A stretch of 39,622 bases of DNA from DATJQF01 sp035505995 (lineage in GTDB: Bacteria > Bacteroidota > Bacteroidia > Bacteroidales > FEN-979), in NCBI GenBank assembly GCA_035505995.1, contig DATJQF010000108.1, positions 1 through 39,622 of the forward strand, written 5' to 3'. Each line of letters begins with the position of its first letter. Position 1 is the first letter of the stretch. The notes beneath the pieces are model-generated. The model ran no database searches. It had not been told where the DNA came from and was given only the letters and a program-made list of their open reading frames with translations. A program made the position numbers and the translations under genes. Shown one piece after another: positions 8,256-15,230 of the stretch.

Positions 8256-9386
8256 ATGGAATTCAGGATCACGCACACCGACCGAAACTCCTCAGCCCGG
8301 TCGGGTCGCCTGCACACCGATCATGGCACCTTCGATACCCCTGCCTTCATGCCGGTGGGCACTGCCGGCACCGTGAAGGCGCTTCACATGAGGGAGCTCC
8401 GCGAAGATATCAAAGCGCAAATTATCCTCGGGAATACCTACCACCTGTTCCTCCGCCCGGGAACCGATATCGTCGAGCGGGCCGGGGGTCTGCATAAGTT
8501 CAACGGCTGGTCGGGACCCATCCTCACCGACAGCGGCGGATACCAGATCTATTCGCTTGCGGGCATGCGGAAGTTCAGGGAAAACGGCGTGGTATTCCAA
8601 TCTCATATCGACGGCACCCGCTACCTTTTCACCCCGGAAGAAGCTGTTTCGATCCAGCGGAGGCTGGGCGCCGACCTGATCATGGCCTTTGACGAATGCA
8701 CTCCCTATCCCTGCGACCGGGACTATGCAAAACGTTCGATGGATCGAACCCATCGCTGGCTGGACCGCTGCCTGGAGCAGTTCCGGATCACGGAATGCCC
8801 GCACGGGTATTCCCAGAGCCTTTTCCCGATCGTGCAGGGAAGCGTCTTTCCCGACCTGCGACAACAGTCGGCCGAGAGGATCGCGGCAGCCGGGGCCGGT
8901 GGAAATGCGATCGGGGGCCTTTCCGTGGGCGAGCCGGTGGAAATGATGTATGAGATGACCTCGCTGGTATGCGGGATCCTCCCGGCCGGTAAGCCGCGTT
9001 ACCTCATGGGGGTGGGGACACCTGCCAATATTCTCGAATCCATCGCACTGGGGATCGACCTGTTCGATTGCGTGATCCCGACCCGGAACGGCCGGAACGG
9101 CATGCTTTTCACAAAAAAAGGCATCCTGAACATTAAGAACGAGAAATGGAAGGACGATTTCTCCCCCCTGGACGAGGAGGGCGAGGTCTTTGCCGACCAT
9201 GAATACAGCCGGGCCTACCTCCGCCACCTCTTCGTATCGAGGGAGATCCTGGCCGCCATGATCGCGACGCTGCACAACCTCGGGTTCTATATGTGGCTGC
9301 TGCGCGAATCGGGGGAACAGATCCGCCGGGGCGTGTTCCGGGAATGGAAGGATAAAATGGTCAAACAGCTGATGCATCGGTTATGA
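8256..9386 (+). CDS. tgt: tRNA-guanine transglycosylase (queuosine pathway)
   Basis: A 376-residue enzyme that swaps guanine 34 for the queuosine precursor preQ1 in GUN-anticodon tRNAs. The start is placed at ATG 8256 (MEFRITHTD); a TTG five codons upstream only adds MPFSP. Visible motifs: TDSGGYQ with Asp92, FDEC (145-148), GGLSVGE (221-227) for base recognition, and DLFDCVIPTRNGRNG with nucleophile Asp271. The C-terminal zinc site of most bacterial Tgt (CxCxxC plus His) is largely missing: the stretch reads EGEVFADHEYSRAYLRHL, and only the distal His340 (TLHNLGFY) remains. The stop overlaps the start of the permease gene by 4 bases (ATGA), so the two are likely co-translated. Confidence 0.96.
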   Translation: MEFRITHTDRNSSARSGRLHTDHGTFDTPAFMPVGTAGTVKALHMRELREDIKAQIILGNTYHLFLRPGTDIVERAGGLHKFNGWSGPILTDSGGYQIYSLAGMRKFRENGVVFQSHIDGTRYLFTPEEAVSIQRRLGADLIMAFDECTPYPCDRDYAKRSMDRTHRWLDRCLEQFRITECPHGYSQSLFPIVQGSVFPDLRQQSAERIAAAGAGGNAIGGLSVGEPVEMMYEMTSLVCGILPAGKPRYLMGVGTPANILESIALGIDLFDCVIPTRNGRNGMLFTKKGILNIKNEKWKDDFSPLDEEGEVFADHEYSRAYLRHLFVSREILAAMIATLHNLGFYMWLLRESGEQIRRGVFREWKDKMVKQLMHRL

Positions 9387-10501
9387 CGGCGGTGGTGAGA
9401 CATAAGAAAGGCAGGATTCGGCTTCTGCGGACGATCGACCGGTACATCATCCGGAAGTTCCTCGGGACCTTTTTCTTCTCCATCGTCCTGCTGATCTTCA
9501 TCATCATCGTGTTCGACATCTCGGAGCATATCGACGACTTCCTTCGCCACGATGCACCGGTGAAGGCGATCCTGTTCCAGTATTACCTGAACTTCATTCC
9601 CCATTTCGTAAACCTTTTCAGCTACCTGTTCGTCTTCATCTCGGTCATTTTCTTTACCTCCCGGATGGCAGCCAATACGGAGATCATTGCCATCCTGAGC
9701 AGCGGGATCAGCTTCCGCCGCATGCTGGTTCCGTATTTTATCGCCGCCGCCCTCCTCGGCCTGCTTTCCTTCCTGCTGGGAAATTTCATCATCCCCTATA
9801 CCAACCGCGGGAAGCTTGCCTTTGAGCGACAGTATATCATGGATCCCAGGACCTTCAACGACATGAACATCCACAAGCAGATCAGTCCCGGGACCTTTAT
9901 TTATTTCGAGAATTTCAACATGCGATCCAGGATCGGGTGGAAATTCTCCCTGGAGAGATTCAAAGACCGCAGGCTGGTGTACAAGCTGATGGCCGACCGG
10001 GCGGAGTATGATTCCGTCGGGGGGAAATGGAAGATCCTGAACTATTTTGAAAGAAGGATTTACGACAACCGGGAAAGCATCCATTCGGGCGCCCGGAAGG
10101 ATACAGTCCTCCCGCTGAAGCCCTCTGAGTTCATGGAAGATATCGAGGATGTGGAAGTGATGAACTACTTCGTGCTTCGCGACCATATCCGGATGAAACA
10201 GCTTCGGGGCGATCAGGATATCGTCAAGTTCAAGGTGAAGATGTACGAACGGGTGGTGTACCCATTCGCCGCCCTCATCCTGACCCTCATCGGGGTCGCG
10301 GTTTCGGCCCGGAAGGTCCGGGGCGGCATCGGGTTCAGCCTGGGCTTCGGACTCGCCCTGGCCTTCATCTACATCCTGTTCATGCAGGTATTCACCGTCC
10401 TGGCCACCTTTGGCAACATGCCCCCGCTGCTGGCGGTGTGGTTTCCCAATATTCTGTTCGGGGTCATATCTCTCGCTATGGCCTGGAGGGCTCCAAAATA
10501 G
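9383..10501 (+). CDS. LptF/LptG family LPS export permease
   Basis: A 372-residue inner-membrane protein of the YjgP/YjgQ family. The LptB2FG transporter pulls LPS from the inner membrane and pushes it along the LptA bridge to LptD. The fold is visible: an N-terminal coupling start (LLRTIDRYIIRKFLGTFFF), about three membrane helices in residues 27-135, a periplasmic beta-jellyroll in about 140-275, and about three more helices (about 285-368, including FAALILTLIGVAVSARKVRG). Whether it is LptF or LptG cannot be decided; no partner copy lies in the window. The gene starts inside the tgt stop codon (ATGA) and is followed 5 bases later by a lipoprotein gene, so a three-gene operon is likely. Confidence 0.93.
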   Translation: MTAVVRHKKGRIRLLRTIDRYIIRKFLGTFFFSIVLLIFIIIVFDISEHIDDFLRHDAPVKAILFQYYLNFIPHFVNLFSYLFVFISVIFFTSRMAANTEIIAILSSGISFRRMLVPYFIAAALLGLLSFLLGNFIIPYTNRGKLAFERQYIMDPRTFNDMNIHKQISPGTFIYFENFNMRSRIGWKFSLERFKDRRLVYKLMADRAEYDSVGGKWKILNYFERRIYDNRESIHSGARKDTVLPLKPSEFMEDIEDVEVMNYFVLRDHIRMKQLRGDQDIVKFKVKMYERVVYPFAALILTLIGVAVSARKVRGGIGFSLGFGLALAFIYILFMQVFTVLATFGNMPPLLAVWFPNILFGVISLAMAWRAPK

Positions 10502-10506
10502 TAAAG

Positions 10507-11256
10507 ATGTACGAAAGAAGAAGCAGGAGTTCGCTCTTTTTGTTACTGGCGGTAGCAGCCGGGACAGCATTTTTCATATCCGCCGGTTGTAAGAAACCGG
10601 ATTCCGGCAGCACGGGTAATACCGGCGGGACTGTCACTGATATCGACGGGAACGTTTACCATACCGTGGTGATCGGGAGCCAGACCTGGATGAAAGAAAA
10701 TCTCGCCACGGTGCATTACCGGAATGGCGACCCGGTCCCGCGGATCACGGTGGATAGCCTTTGGATAAATGCCGATTCCGGCGCCTACTGCAATTACAAT
10801 AATGACACCTCCCTGGTGAAGACCTATGGCCGGTTGTACAACTGGTACGCGGTCACCGACCTCCGGCAGCTGGCCCCGGCGGGATGGCATATCCCTTCCG
10901 ATTCGGAGTGGATGCAGCTGGAGCGGTTCCTCGGGATGACGCAGGAGCAGGCCGACAGCGAAGGATTCCGGGGTACGACGGAAGGAGGCCGGCTGAAGGA
11001 GGCCGGAACCCAATACTGGTGGACGCCGAACCAGGGAGCCAGCAACAGCACCGGGTTCTCCGCCCGCCCGGGCGGCTACCGGGATTATGCATGCCATGAC
11101 TTACAGGCTCTGGGCAATTTCTGGACTTCCTCGGAAACCCAGTATCAAGAGGGGATCTACAGAGGACTGGAGAACAATGAAAGCCGCATCTGCCGGAACG
11201 CTTACTTCTTTGACCAGACCGACGGGTTCAGCGTAAGGTGTATCAAAGACAGATAA
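10507..11256 (+). CDS. FISUMP-domain lipoprotein
   Basis: A 249-residue protein starting at ATG 10507, 5 bases after the permease stop. A lipoprotein signal (hydrophobic 10-24, lipobox SAGC with Cys28) is followed by a short Gly/Thr linker. Residues 45-249 match the Fibrobacter succinogenes major paralogous domain (TIGR02145): DIDGNVYHTVVIGSQTWMKE, LYNWYAVTDLRQLAPAGWHI, PSDSEWMQLE, GGYRDY, FWTSSE and the closing FSVRCIKD. The family is common on the surface of Bacteroidota and Fibrobacteres. Its function is not established, though the fold is thought to resemble C-type-lectin-like sulfatase-modifying domains. Its location should be outer membrane or cell surface. Confidence 0.9.
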   Translation: MYERRSRSSLFLLLAVAAGTAFFISAGCKKPDSGSTGNTGGTVTDIDGNVYHTVVIGSQTWMKENLATVHYRNGDPVPRITVDSLWINADSGAYCNYNNDTSLVKTYGRLYNWYAVTDLRQLAPAGWHIPSDSEWMQLERFLGMTQEQADSEGFRGTTEGGRLKEAGTQYWWTPNQGASNSTGFSARPGGYRDYACHDLQALGNFWTSSETQYQEGIYRGLENNESRICRNAYFFDQTDGFSVRCIKDR

Positions 11257-11284
11257 TGCGTCACGCGTTACGCGTTTCGGGTTT
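11257..11284. repeat. Heptamer tandem array between convergent genes
   Basis: Four 7-base units follow one another: TGCGTCA, CGCGTTA, CGCGTTT, CGGGTTT. They fill almost the whole 29-base gap between the stop codon of the FISUMP gene and that of ispE. No T-rich tail marks it as a normal terminator. Confidence 0.6.
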
Positions 11285-11285
11285 G

Positions 11286-12095
11286 TTAATCGGAACACCA
11301 CGTAAAGCAATCCCGGAATCCTGACAGGTCAGGTAACGTTTCTTTAAACAGTCCATAAACGCCCGACCCGCTTCCGCTCAGGGAAGCATAGGCGGCTCCG
11401 AGGTCGTATAACTGCTTTTTGATCTTCCCGATCTCCGGGTATTTTTCGAAAACCGGCTTCTCGAAATCATTCACCAGCAGCTTCCGCCAGCTGTCCTTGC
11501 AGCCGGTCACGATCTCCTTCAGCGGGTATTCCGGGGATCCCGGCTTCACCTTCGAATAGGCCCAGGCAGTCGGAACAGCCGCGGGCGGGATGATCACGGC
11601 GATCCGGAATCCGGCCAGGTCGGCGGCAAACGGGACGAAGCGCTCCCCGCGAAGATACGCGTACACCGGCTGGTTCCGCAGGAAAAAGGCACAATCGCTC
11701 CCCAGCCGTTCTGCATATAGGGTGAGCTGATCCAGGGTCAGCCCAAGTCCGCAGACCTCGTTAAGCACCCTCAGGGCGGAAGCCCCGTCGGAAGATCCCG
11801 CTCCCAGCCCCGACCCGGCCGGGATCACTTTATGCAGGTGCATCCTGACCGGCGGCAACGGATGATCGGCGGCCAGCATCCGGTAAGCTTTCAGGCAGAG
11901 GTTATCTTCCGCATCCCCCGGGACCGGCAATCCCGTGATATGCAGCTCCGTTTTCCCGGCGCCGGAAGGAAGGATCTCCAGGATGTCCTTCAGTCCGATC
12001 GGGTAGAGGACCGTCTCTATGTTATGGAATCCGTCGGGACGCTTTTCCAGAACATGCAGGCCGAGGTTGATCTTGGCGTTGGGGAAAACGACCAT
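11286..12095 (-). CDS. ispE: 4-diphosphocytidyl-2-C-methyl-D-erythritol kinase
   Basis: A 269-residue GHMP kinase that phosphorylates CDP-methylerythritol with ATP in the MEP pathway of isoprenoid synthesis, in the cytoplasm. The N-terminus reads FPNAKINLGLHV, with Lys8 in the substrate site. The ATP-binding glycine loop is IPAGSGLGAGSSDGAS (91-106), and the catalytic aspartate is Asp134 in LGSDCAFF. Length is slightly short of the usual 280-300. It lies 49 bases downstream of the MbnH-like gene on the same strand, and could be read from the same message although the functions are unrelated. It converges on the FISUMP lipoprotein gene. Confidence 0.96.
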   Translation of the reverse strand: MVVFPNAKINLGLHVLEKRPDGFHNIETVLYPIGLKDILEILPSGAGKTELHITGLPVPGDAEDNLCLKAYRMLAADHPLPPVRMHLHKVIPAGSGLGAGSSDGASALRVLNEVCGLGLTLDQLTLYAERLGSDCAFFLRNQPVYAYLRGERFVPFAADLAGFRIAVIIPPAAVPTAWAYSKVKPGSPEYPLKEIVTGCKDSWRKLLVNDFEKPVFEKYPEIGKIKKQLYDLGAAYASLSGSGSGVYGLFKETLPDLSGFRDCFTWCSD

Positions 12096-12144
12096 AATTT
12101 GTGTTTCAAGTATTTCTTAGAACACAGAGATTTTCACTATTTCA

Positions 12145-13278
12145 TCATTTTACCGGAGGACCAAATTCCGGATTGGTCACAAAGGTACTATCCGTCAGGG
12201 TAAGTAAAAAGGCTTTGAGGTCGGCTTTTTCCGAAGGCAGCAATTGAACCCCGTGCGTGGCGATGTGGTGCATCAGGGGGCTGATGGAGGGCGACCAGAC
12301 CAGCCCCGAGCTGTAGAAATCGATCACCTCGTCCAGCGTAGTGAACCGGCCGTCGTGCATGTACGGGGCCCGAAAGACCAGGTTCCGCAGCGTGGGTGCC
12401 TTGTAGGCGCCGATATCCTCCGGATCCCCGGTAACCGCGTACCGGTCGTAGGGATCGGTGAAGACCGAATCTTTCCCGTTGTTGTAAAAGAGAAAGGTGG
12501 TGAAAAGCGGGTTCCCGTCGCCGCCGTGGCAGTGGAAGCAATCCGCCCCCTGCTCCGTGACAAAAAGGACATATCCGTTCAGCTCGGAGGCATTGAGCTG
12601 CACCCGGCCCTGCAGGAACCGGTCAAATTTCGAATCGGAGGAGATCAGGGTGCGTACGAACTGGGCGATGGCACGGCAGATATTCTTAAAGGTCACGGTC
12701 TGCGAGCCGAAAGCCTTCTCAAAGAGCTCCGGGTATCGCGGGATCGCCTGGATCGAGGCCTTGACGCGGTTGGTGTCGGCATCGATCTCCGAAGGATCCG
12801 TGATGGCCAGGCGGACCACATCCTCAAGATTCTGCTCATCCTGCCCGGGGTTTCCCTTATAGACCGCCCCGTTCCATAAATAGCCGGTACTGCACCACAC
12901 CAGGTTGATCATCGGGAGCATCACATGGGTGGTCGGGATCCCCGTGAGACCACGAGGATGCCCGCCGGGGAACTGCGGATCATCGATCCCGCATTCGAAC
13001 GACCGGGATTGCCGGTGGCAGGTGGAGCAGCTCATCAGTGAATCGGGGGCGGTCCGGCCGGAAAGCCTGCCGTCATAAAAGAGATATCTTCCCAGGGCGA
13101 TGCCCTCCACGGTCATCGGATTATCCGGCGGGATGTTCAGCTGGGTGGGGAACCGGTTAGGGATTTGAATGGTATAAGGGGTGGCGGGAGTGATGACAGG
13201 TTCGGTGGATGGTTTTTTGCAGGACGCAACTGCAAAACCGATCACAAAGAAGAGAGATACTTTATAGTAAATAGTCAT
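12145..13278 (-). CDS. Di-heme cytochrome c peroxidase/MauG family (MbnH-like)
   Basis: A 377-residue lipoprotein starting at ATG 13278; a start 19 codons upstream would only translate a repeat array. The signal has lipobox VASC (Cys20). Two c-type heme sites are visible: CSTCH (84-88) and CFHCH (247-251). The C-terminal heme region carries APYMHDGRFTTLDEVIDFY, the usual CcpA/MauG signature, with a Met before the His. The enzyme class uses peroxide to form high-valent heme for electron transfer or for oxidising protein side chains. The MbnP-like gene lies directly upstream (79-base gap), the arrangement known for MbnH, which oxidises a Trp of MbnP to kynurenine. The partner role is inferred from this pairing; a plain peroxidase is the alternative. 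Confidence 0.85.
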   Translation of the reverse strand: MTIYYKVSLFFVIGFAVASCKKPSTEPVITPATPYTIQIPNRFPTQLNIPPDNPMTVEGIALGRYLFYDGRLSGRTAPDSLMSCSTCHRQSRSFECGIDDPQFPGGHPRGLTGIPTTHVMLPMINLVWCSTGYLWNGAVYKGNPGQDEQNLEDVVRLAITDPSEIDADTNRVKASIQAIPRYPELFEKAFGSQTVTFKNICRAIAQFVRTLISSDSKFDRFLQGRVQLNASELNGYVLFVTEQGADCFHCHGGDGNPLFTTFLFYNNGKDSVFTDPYDRYAVTGDPEDIGAYKAPTLRNLVFRAPYMHDGRFTTLDEVIDFYSSGLVWSPSISPLMHHIATHGVQLLPSEKADLKAFLLTLTDSTFVTNPEFGPPVK

Positions 13279-13337
13279 TGGTCTTGAGTCACTTGAAATG
13301 GGTCGCTGGTCACTGGAAACCGGTAACGGCGTCACTT
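13275..13337. repeat. Degenerate heptamer array in front of the MbnH-like gene
   Basis: About nine 7-base units in register: TCATTGG, TCTTGAG, TCACTTG, AAATGGG, TCGCTGG, TCACTGG, AAACCGG, TAACGGC, then GTCACTT. Consensus is roughly TCACTGG. The array covers most of the gap to the MbnP-like gene and reaches the start codon. It resembles the short tandemly repeated heptamers known from cyanobacteria and other bacteria. Confidence 0.55.
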
Positions 13338-13357
13338 TATCAACATTCCAATGTCAA

Positions 13358-14203
13358 TTACTTGCCCGACTGGGGCAATTCCACTTTGCAGGTGAATACT
13401 TTACGGCCGTTCAGGCAGGCCAGGTGCATTCCCTGCTCATTCTGCATGATCCCCATCGGGTAAGCGCCAAAATCAAAGGCGTTCTCCCCGTCGAACCACC
13501 GGTCGACATTCATCCGGATCGTCAGGTGGCAGTCGGTGCCCTCCTTCAGCAGGAAGGAGGAAGCCGGCAGGGTGACCCGGAAATAGTTCTGCACGAATCC
13601 GATAATGGAATCGGGATCCTCCGTGGTTCCTTCGTAGATCTGGCCGATGCCGAGATGGAACATGAAGGGCATCAGTTCGGTCATGGTATCGTTCTTCCAC
13701 TTCAGGTTCATTTTCATATAGTGGTATCCGCCCCCGAGGATATCCGGCCAGAACATATCCCTCTCGGGCGGGTTGGGGAACCGGTTGGAGCGGTTTGCGT
13801 TCTGATCCAGCCCGAAAATGAAGGAAACTGAGTCATACTGACCGGCCGGCAACTGTAACCCGTTGATCTTCCACTCCAGGGTGGAGTCAATGTGAAGGTC
13901 TATATAATGGATGCTGTCGTCATCCGGGACCATCAGATCCTTTCCCCCGGGAGCATGGAAAACGAGTTCCGAAATAAAATACTGCAGATCATTCACCTGG
14001 TAACGGTTTCCGAGGGAAGTGGCATAGATCAGGGCATCGGTTTGCAGCGGACCGGCCCCGTCGAAATTCTCAAAAGACACGACCACCCTGGCTTTCTGGG
14101 GAGCCGGTATCAGGTAGAGTTCATGTTTCCTGCACGAGAGGAGAAGCAGGGGCAGGATCAGGATCAGTAACCGGGATCCGGGAGTACCTGGTCTTTTCAT
14201 CAT
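13358..14203 (-). CDS. MbnP-like copper-binding lipoprotein
   Basis: A 281-residue protein taken from ATG 14203 (MMKRPGTPGS); longer starts would run into the ung gene. Residues 11-24 form a lipoprotein signal with lipobox LLSC (Cys24). The mature part looks like the MbnP family: an early beta-strand VVVSFENFDG, then YQVNDLQYFISELVFH (68-83), LPAGQYDSVSFIFGLD, a RDMFWPDILGGGYHYMKM segment around 148-165 (Trp152), and a final strand LNGRKVFTCKVEL. In methanotroph MbnP, copper binding depends on kynurenine made from a Trp by MbnH. The MFW motif here lacks the second Trp I would expect in a WxW form. No methanobactin gene is nearby. Function in copper handling is inferred from family and neighbour. 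Confidence 0.78.
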   Translation of the reverse strand: MMKRPGTPGSRLLILILPLLLLSCRKHELYLIPAPQKARVVVSFENFDGAGPLQTDALIYATSLGNRYQVNDLQYFISELVFHAPGGKDLMVPDDDSIHYIDLHIDSTLEWKINGLQLPAGQYDSVSFIFGLDQNANRSNRFPNPPERDMFWPDILGGGYHYMKMNLKWKNDTMTELMPFMFHLGIGQIYEGTTEDPDSIIGFVQNYFRVTLPASSFLLKEGTDCHLTIRMNVDRWFDGENAFDFGAYPMGIMQNEQGMHLACLNGRKVFTCKVELPQSGK

Positions 14204-14213
14204 AGTTTGGATT

Positions 14214-14909
14214 TTAAGGGAGGTTCCAGTCAATTTCGTCTTTCCCCATCGACCGGAGCAGCTCGTTGATCTTCGAGAAATGACGGCATCCGAAGAAGCC
14301 TTTATTGGCCGAGAAAGGCGACGGGTGGGCGGCGGTCAGGACGGGGTGCTTCCGGGTGTCGATCAGCTCTTTCTTGGCGATGGCGTAATTGCCCCATAGC
14401 ACGAAGATGATCCCTTCCCGCAAAGAGGAAAGCTGCGAGATCGCTGCATCCGTGAACGTTTCCCACCCATGATGCTGATGAGAGCCGGCCTGGTTCGCCC
14501 GTACCGTAAGCGTGGCATTGAGCAGCAGGATCCCCTGGGCGGCCCATCGTTCCAGGTTCCCGCTCCGGGGAACCGGGATCCCCAGGTCTGCATGAAGCTC
14601 TTTGAATATATTGACCAGCGAGGGAGGCTGGCTGATGCCTTCGGGAACGGAGAAGCAAAGTCCGTGCGCCTGGCCCGGTCCGTGGTAAGGATCCTGGCCG
14701 ATAAAGGCAACCTTTACCCGTGTGAAGGGTGTCTGGTTAAAGGCATTGAAGATCAACGGTCCGGGAGGATAGATCCGGAAATTCTTTTTTTCTTCCTGCA
14801 GGAATTGCTTTAACTCAATGAAATATAGTTTATTAAACTCCTCTTGCAGTACATTTTTCCAGCTTTCCTCGAGAATGGGATTGATAGGCTCTATCTGCAT
14901 AAACATCAT
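14214..14909 (-). CDS. ung: Uracil-DNA glycosylase, family 1
   Basis: A 231-residue enzyme that removes uracil from DNA to begin base-excision repair. Diagnostic motifs: water-activating loop GQDPYHGPGQAHGLCFSVP (71-89, catalytic Asp73), uracil-binding LLLNATLTVRANQAGSHQ (128-145), and the leucine/His loop AAHPSPFSANKGFFGCRHFS (194-212, His195). Length is typical. Three ATG codons lie close together at the start (14909, 14906, 14900); the last gives MQIEPINPIL and cannot be excluded. The MbnP-like gene follows after about 10 bases on the same strand, so they may be co-transcribed. The divergent small lipoprotein gene lies 99 bases away. Confidence 0.97.
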   Translation of the reverse strand: MMFMQIEPINPILEESWKNVLQEEFNKLYFIELKQFLQEEKKNFRIYPPGPLIFNAFNQTPFTRVKVAFIGQDPYHGPGQAHGLCFSVPEGISQPPSLVNIFKELHADLGIPVPRSGNLERWAAQGILLLNATLTVRANQAGSHQHHGWETFTDAAISQLSSLREGIIFVLWGNYAIAKKELIDTRKHPVLTAAHPSPFSANKGFFGCRHFSKINELLRSMGKDEIDWNLP

Positions 14910-15008
14910 GCAGTTAATAACTTTTACACAATAATATAAAAAAATCGTTGTTGTATATCTATAAATTCACTTATTTTGTATCCATCATCTTCCTAAGCAA
15001 CCAGCACT

Positions 15009-15134
15009 ATGAAAAAAGCATTAGTCACGGTAACCCTTCTCCTCGTTCTGGCAGTCCTGGTCATGTCCTGCGGGAACACTCAAAGATGTGCTGCGTACGG
15101 GGAAAGACAAAGATACCAAATAGAGCGTCGCTGA
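15009..15134 (+). CDS. 41-residue lipoprotein
   Basis: ATG at 15009 opens a 41-codon frame ending with TGA at 15132-15134. Residues 1-20 are an ideal lipoprotein signal: Lys2-Lys3, then a hydrophobic LVTVTLLLVLAVLV stretch, then lipobox VMSC with Cys21. The mature peptide would be only 21 residues, starting CGNTQRCAAYG and ending in a basic, Gln/Arg-rich tail (QRYQIERR). The gene has its own transcription signals: an AT-rich upstream region with TATTTTG at 14972-14978, and a strong terminator at 15167-15189. I know of similar tiny Bacteroidota lipoproteins with a C-P/A-AY motif but no function. The lipobox, codon frame and terminator argue that it is real and not chance. Confidence 0.72.
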   Translation: MKKALVTVTLLLVLAVLVMSCGNTQRCAAYGERQRYQIERR

Positions 15135-15166
15135 TTTTTTTCCGGCTGAATTTATTTGACCTGCAT

Positions 15167-15189
15167 GGGAAGCATTCGGTATGCTTCCC
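15167..15189 (+). terminator. Rho-independent terminator after the 41-residue lipoprotein
   Basis: GGGAAGCAT (15167-15175) and ATGCTTCCC (15181-15189) form a perfect 9-base stem around the loop TCGGT, followed by TTTATTTTTG. It separates the small lipoprotein gene from the outer-membrane protein gene. Confidence 0.85.
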
Positions 15190-15199
15190 TTTATTTTTG

Positions 15200-15207
15200 T
15201 ATCTTTG
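15200..15207 (+). promoter_or_regulatory. Candidate -7 box for the outer-membrane protein gene
   Basis: TATCTTTG fits TAnnTTTG and lies 23 bases before ATG 15231. A second fit, TATTTTTG, is at 15192-15199 and overlaps the terminator tail. No clear -33 box. Confidence 0.4.
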
Positions 15208-15230
15208 AACGTAGTAAACAGCTTTCCCGG

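Noticed and set aside
9287..10570. A 427-codon minus-strand frame antisense to the LptF/G-type gene
   Set aside because: The charged Asp/Glu/Gln-rich product is what the reverse of membrane-helix codons gives; no support as a gene.
12119..12136. AACACAGAG-type sequence between ispE and the MbnH-like gene
   Set aside because: Reminiscent of simple repeats seen elsewhere, but only one copy is present here, so no array can be claimed.
14948..14978. Possible promoter of the 41-residue lipoprotein gene (TTG repeats and TATTTTG)
   Set aside because: TATTTTG is one T short of TAnnTTTG, so I did not list it as a separate feature.
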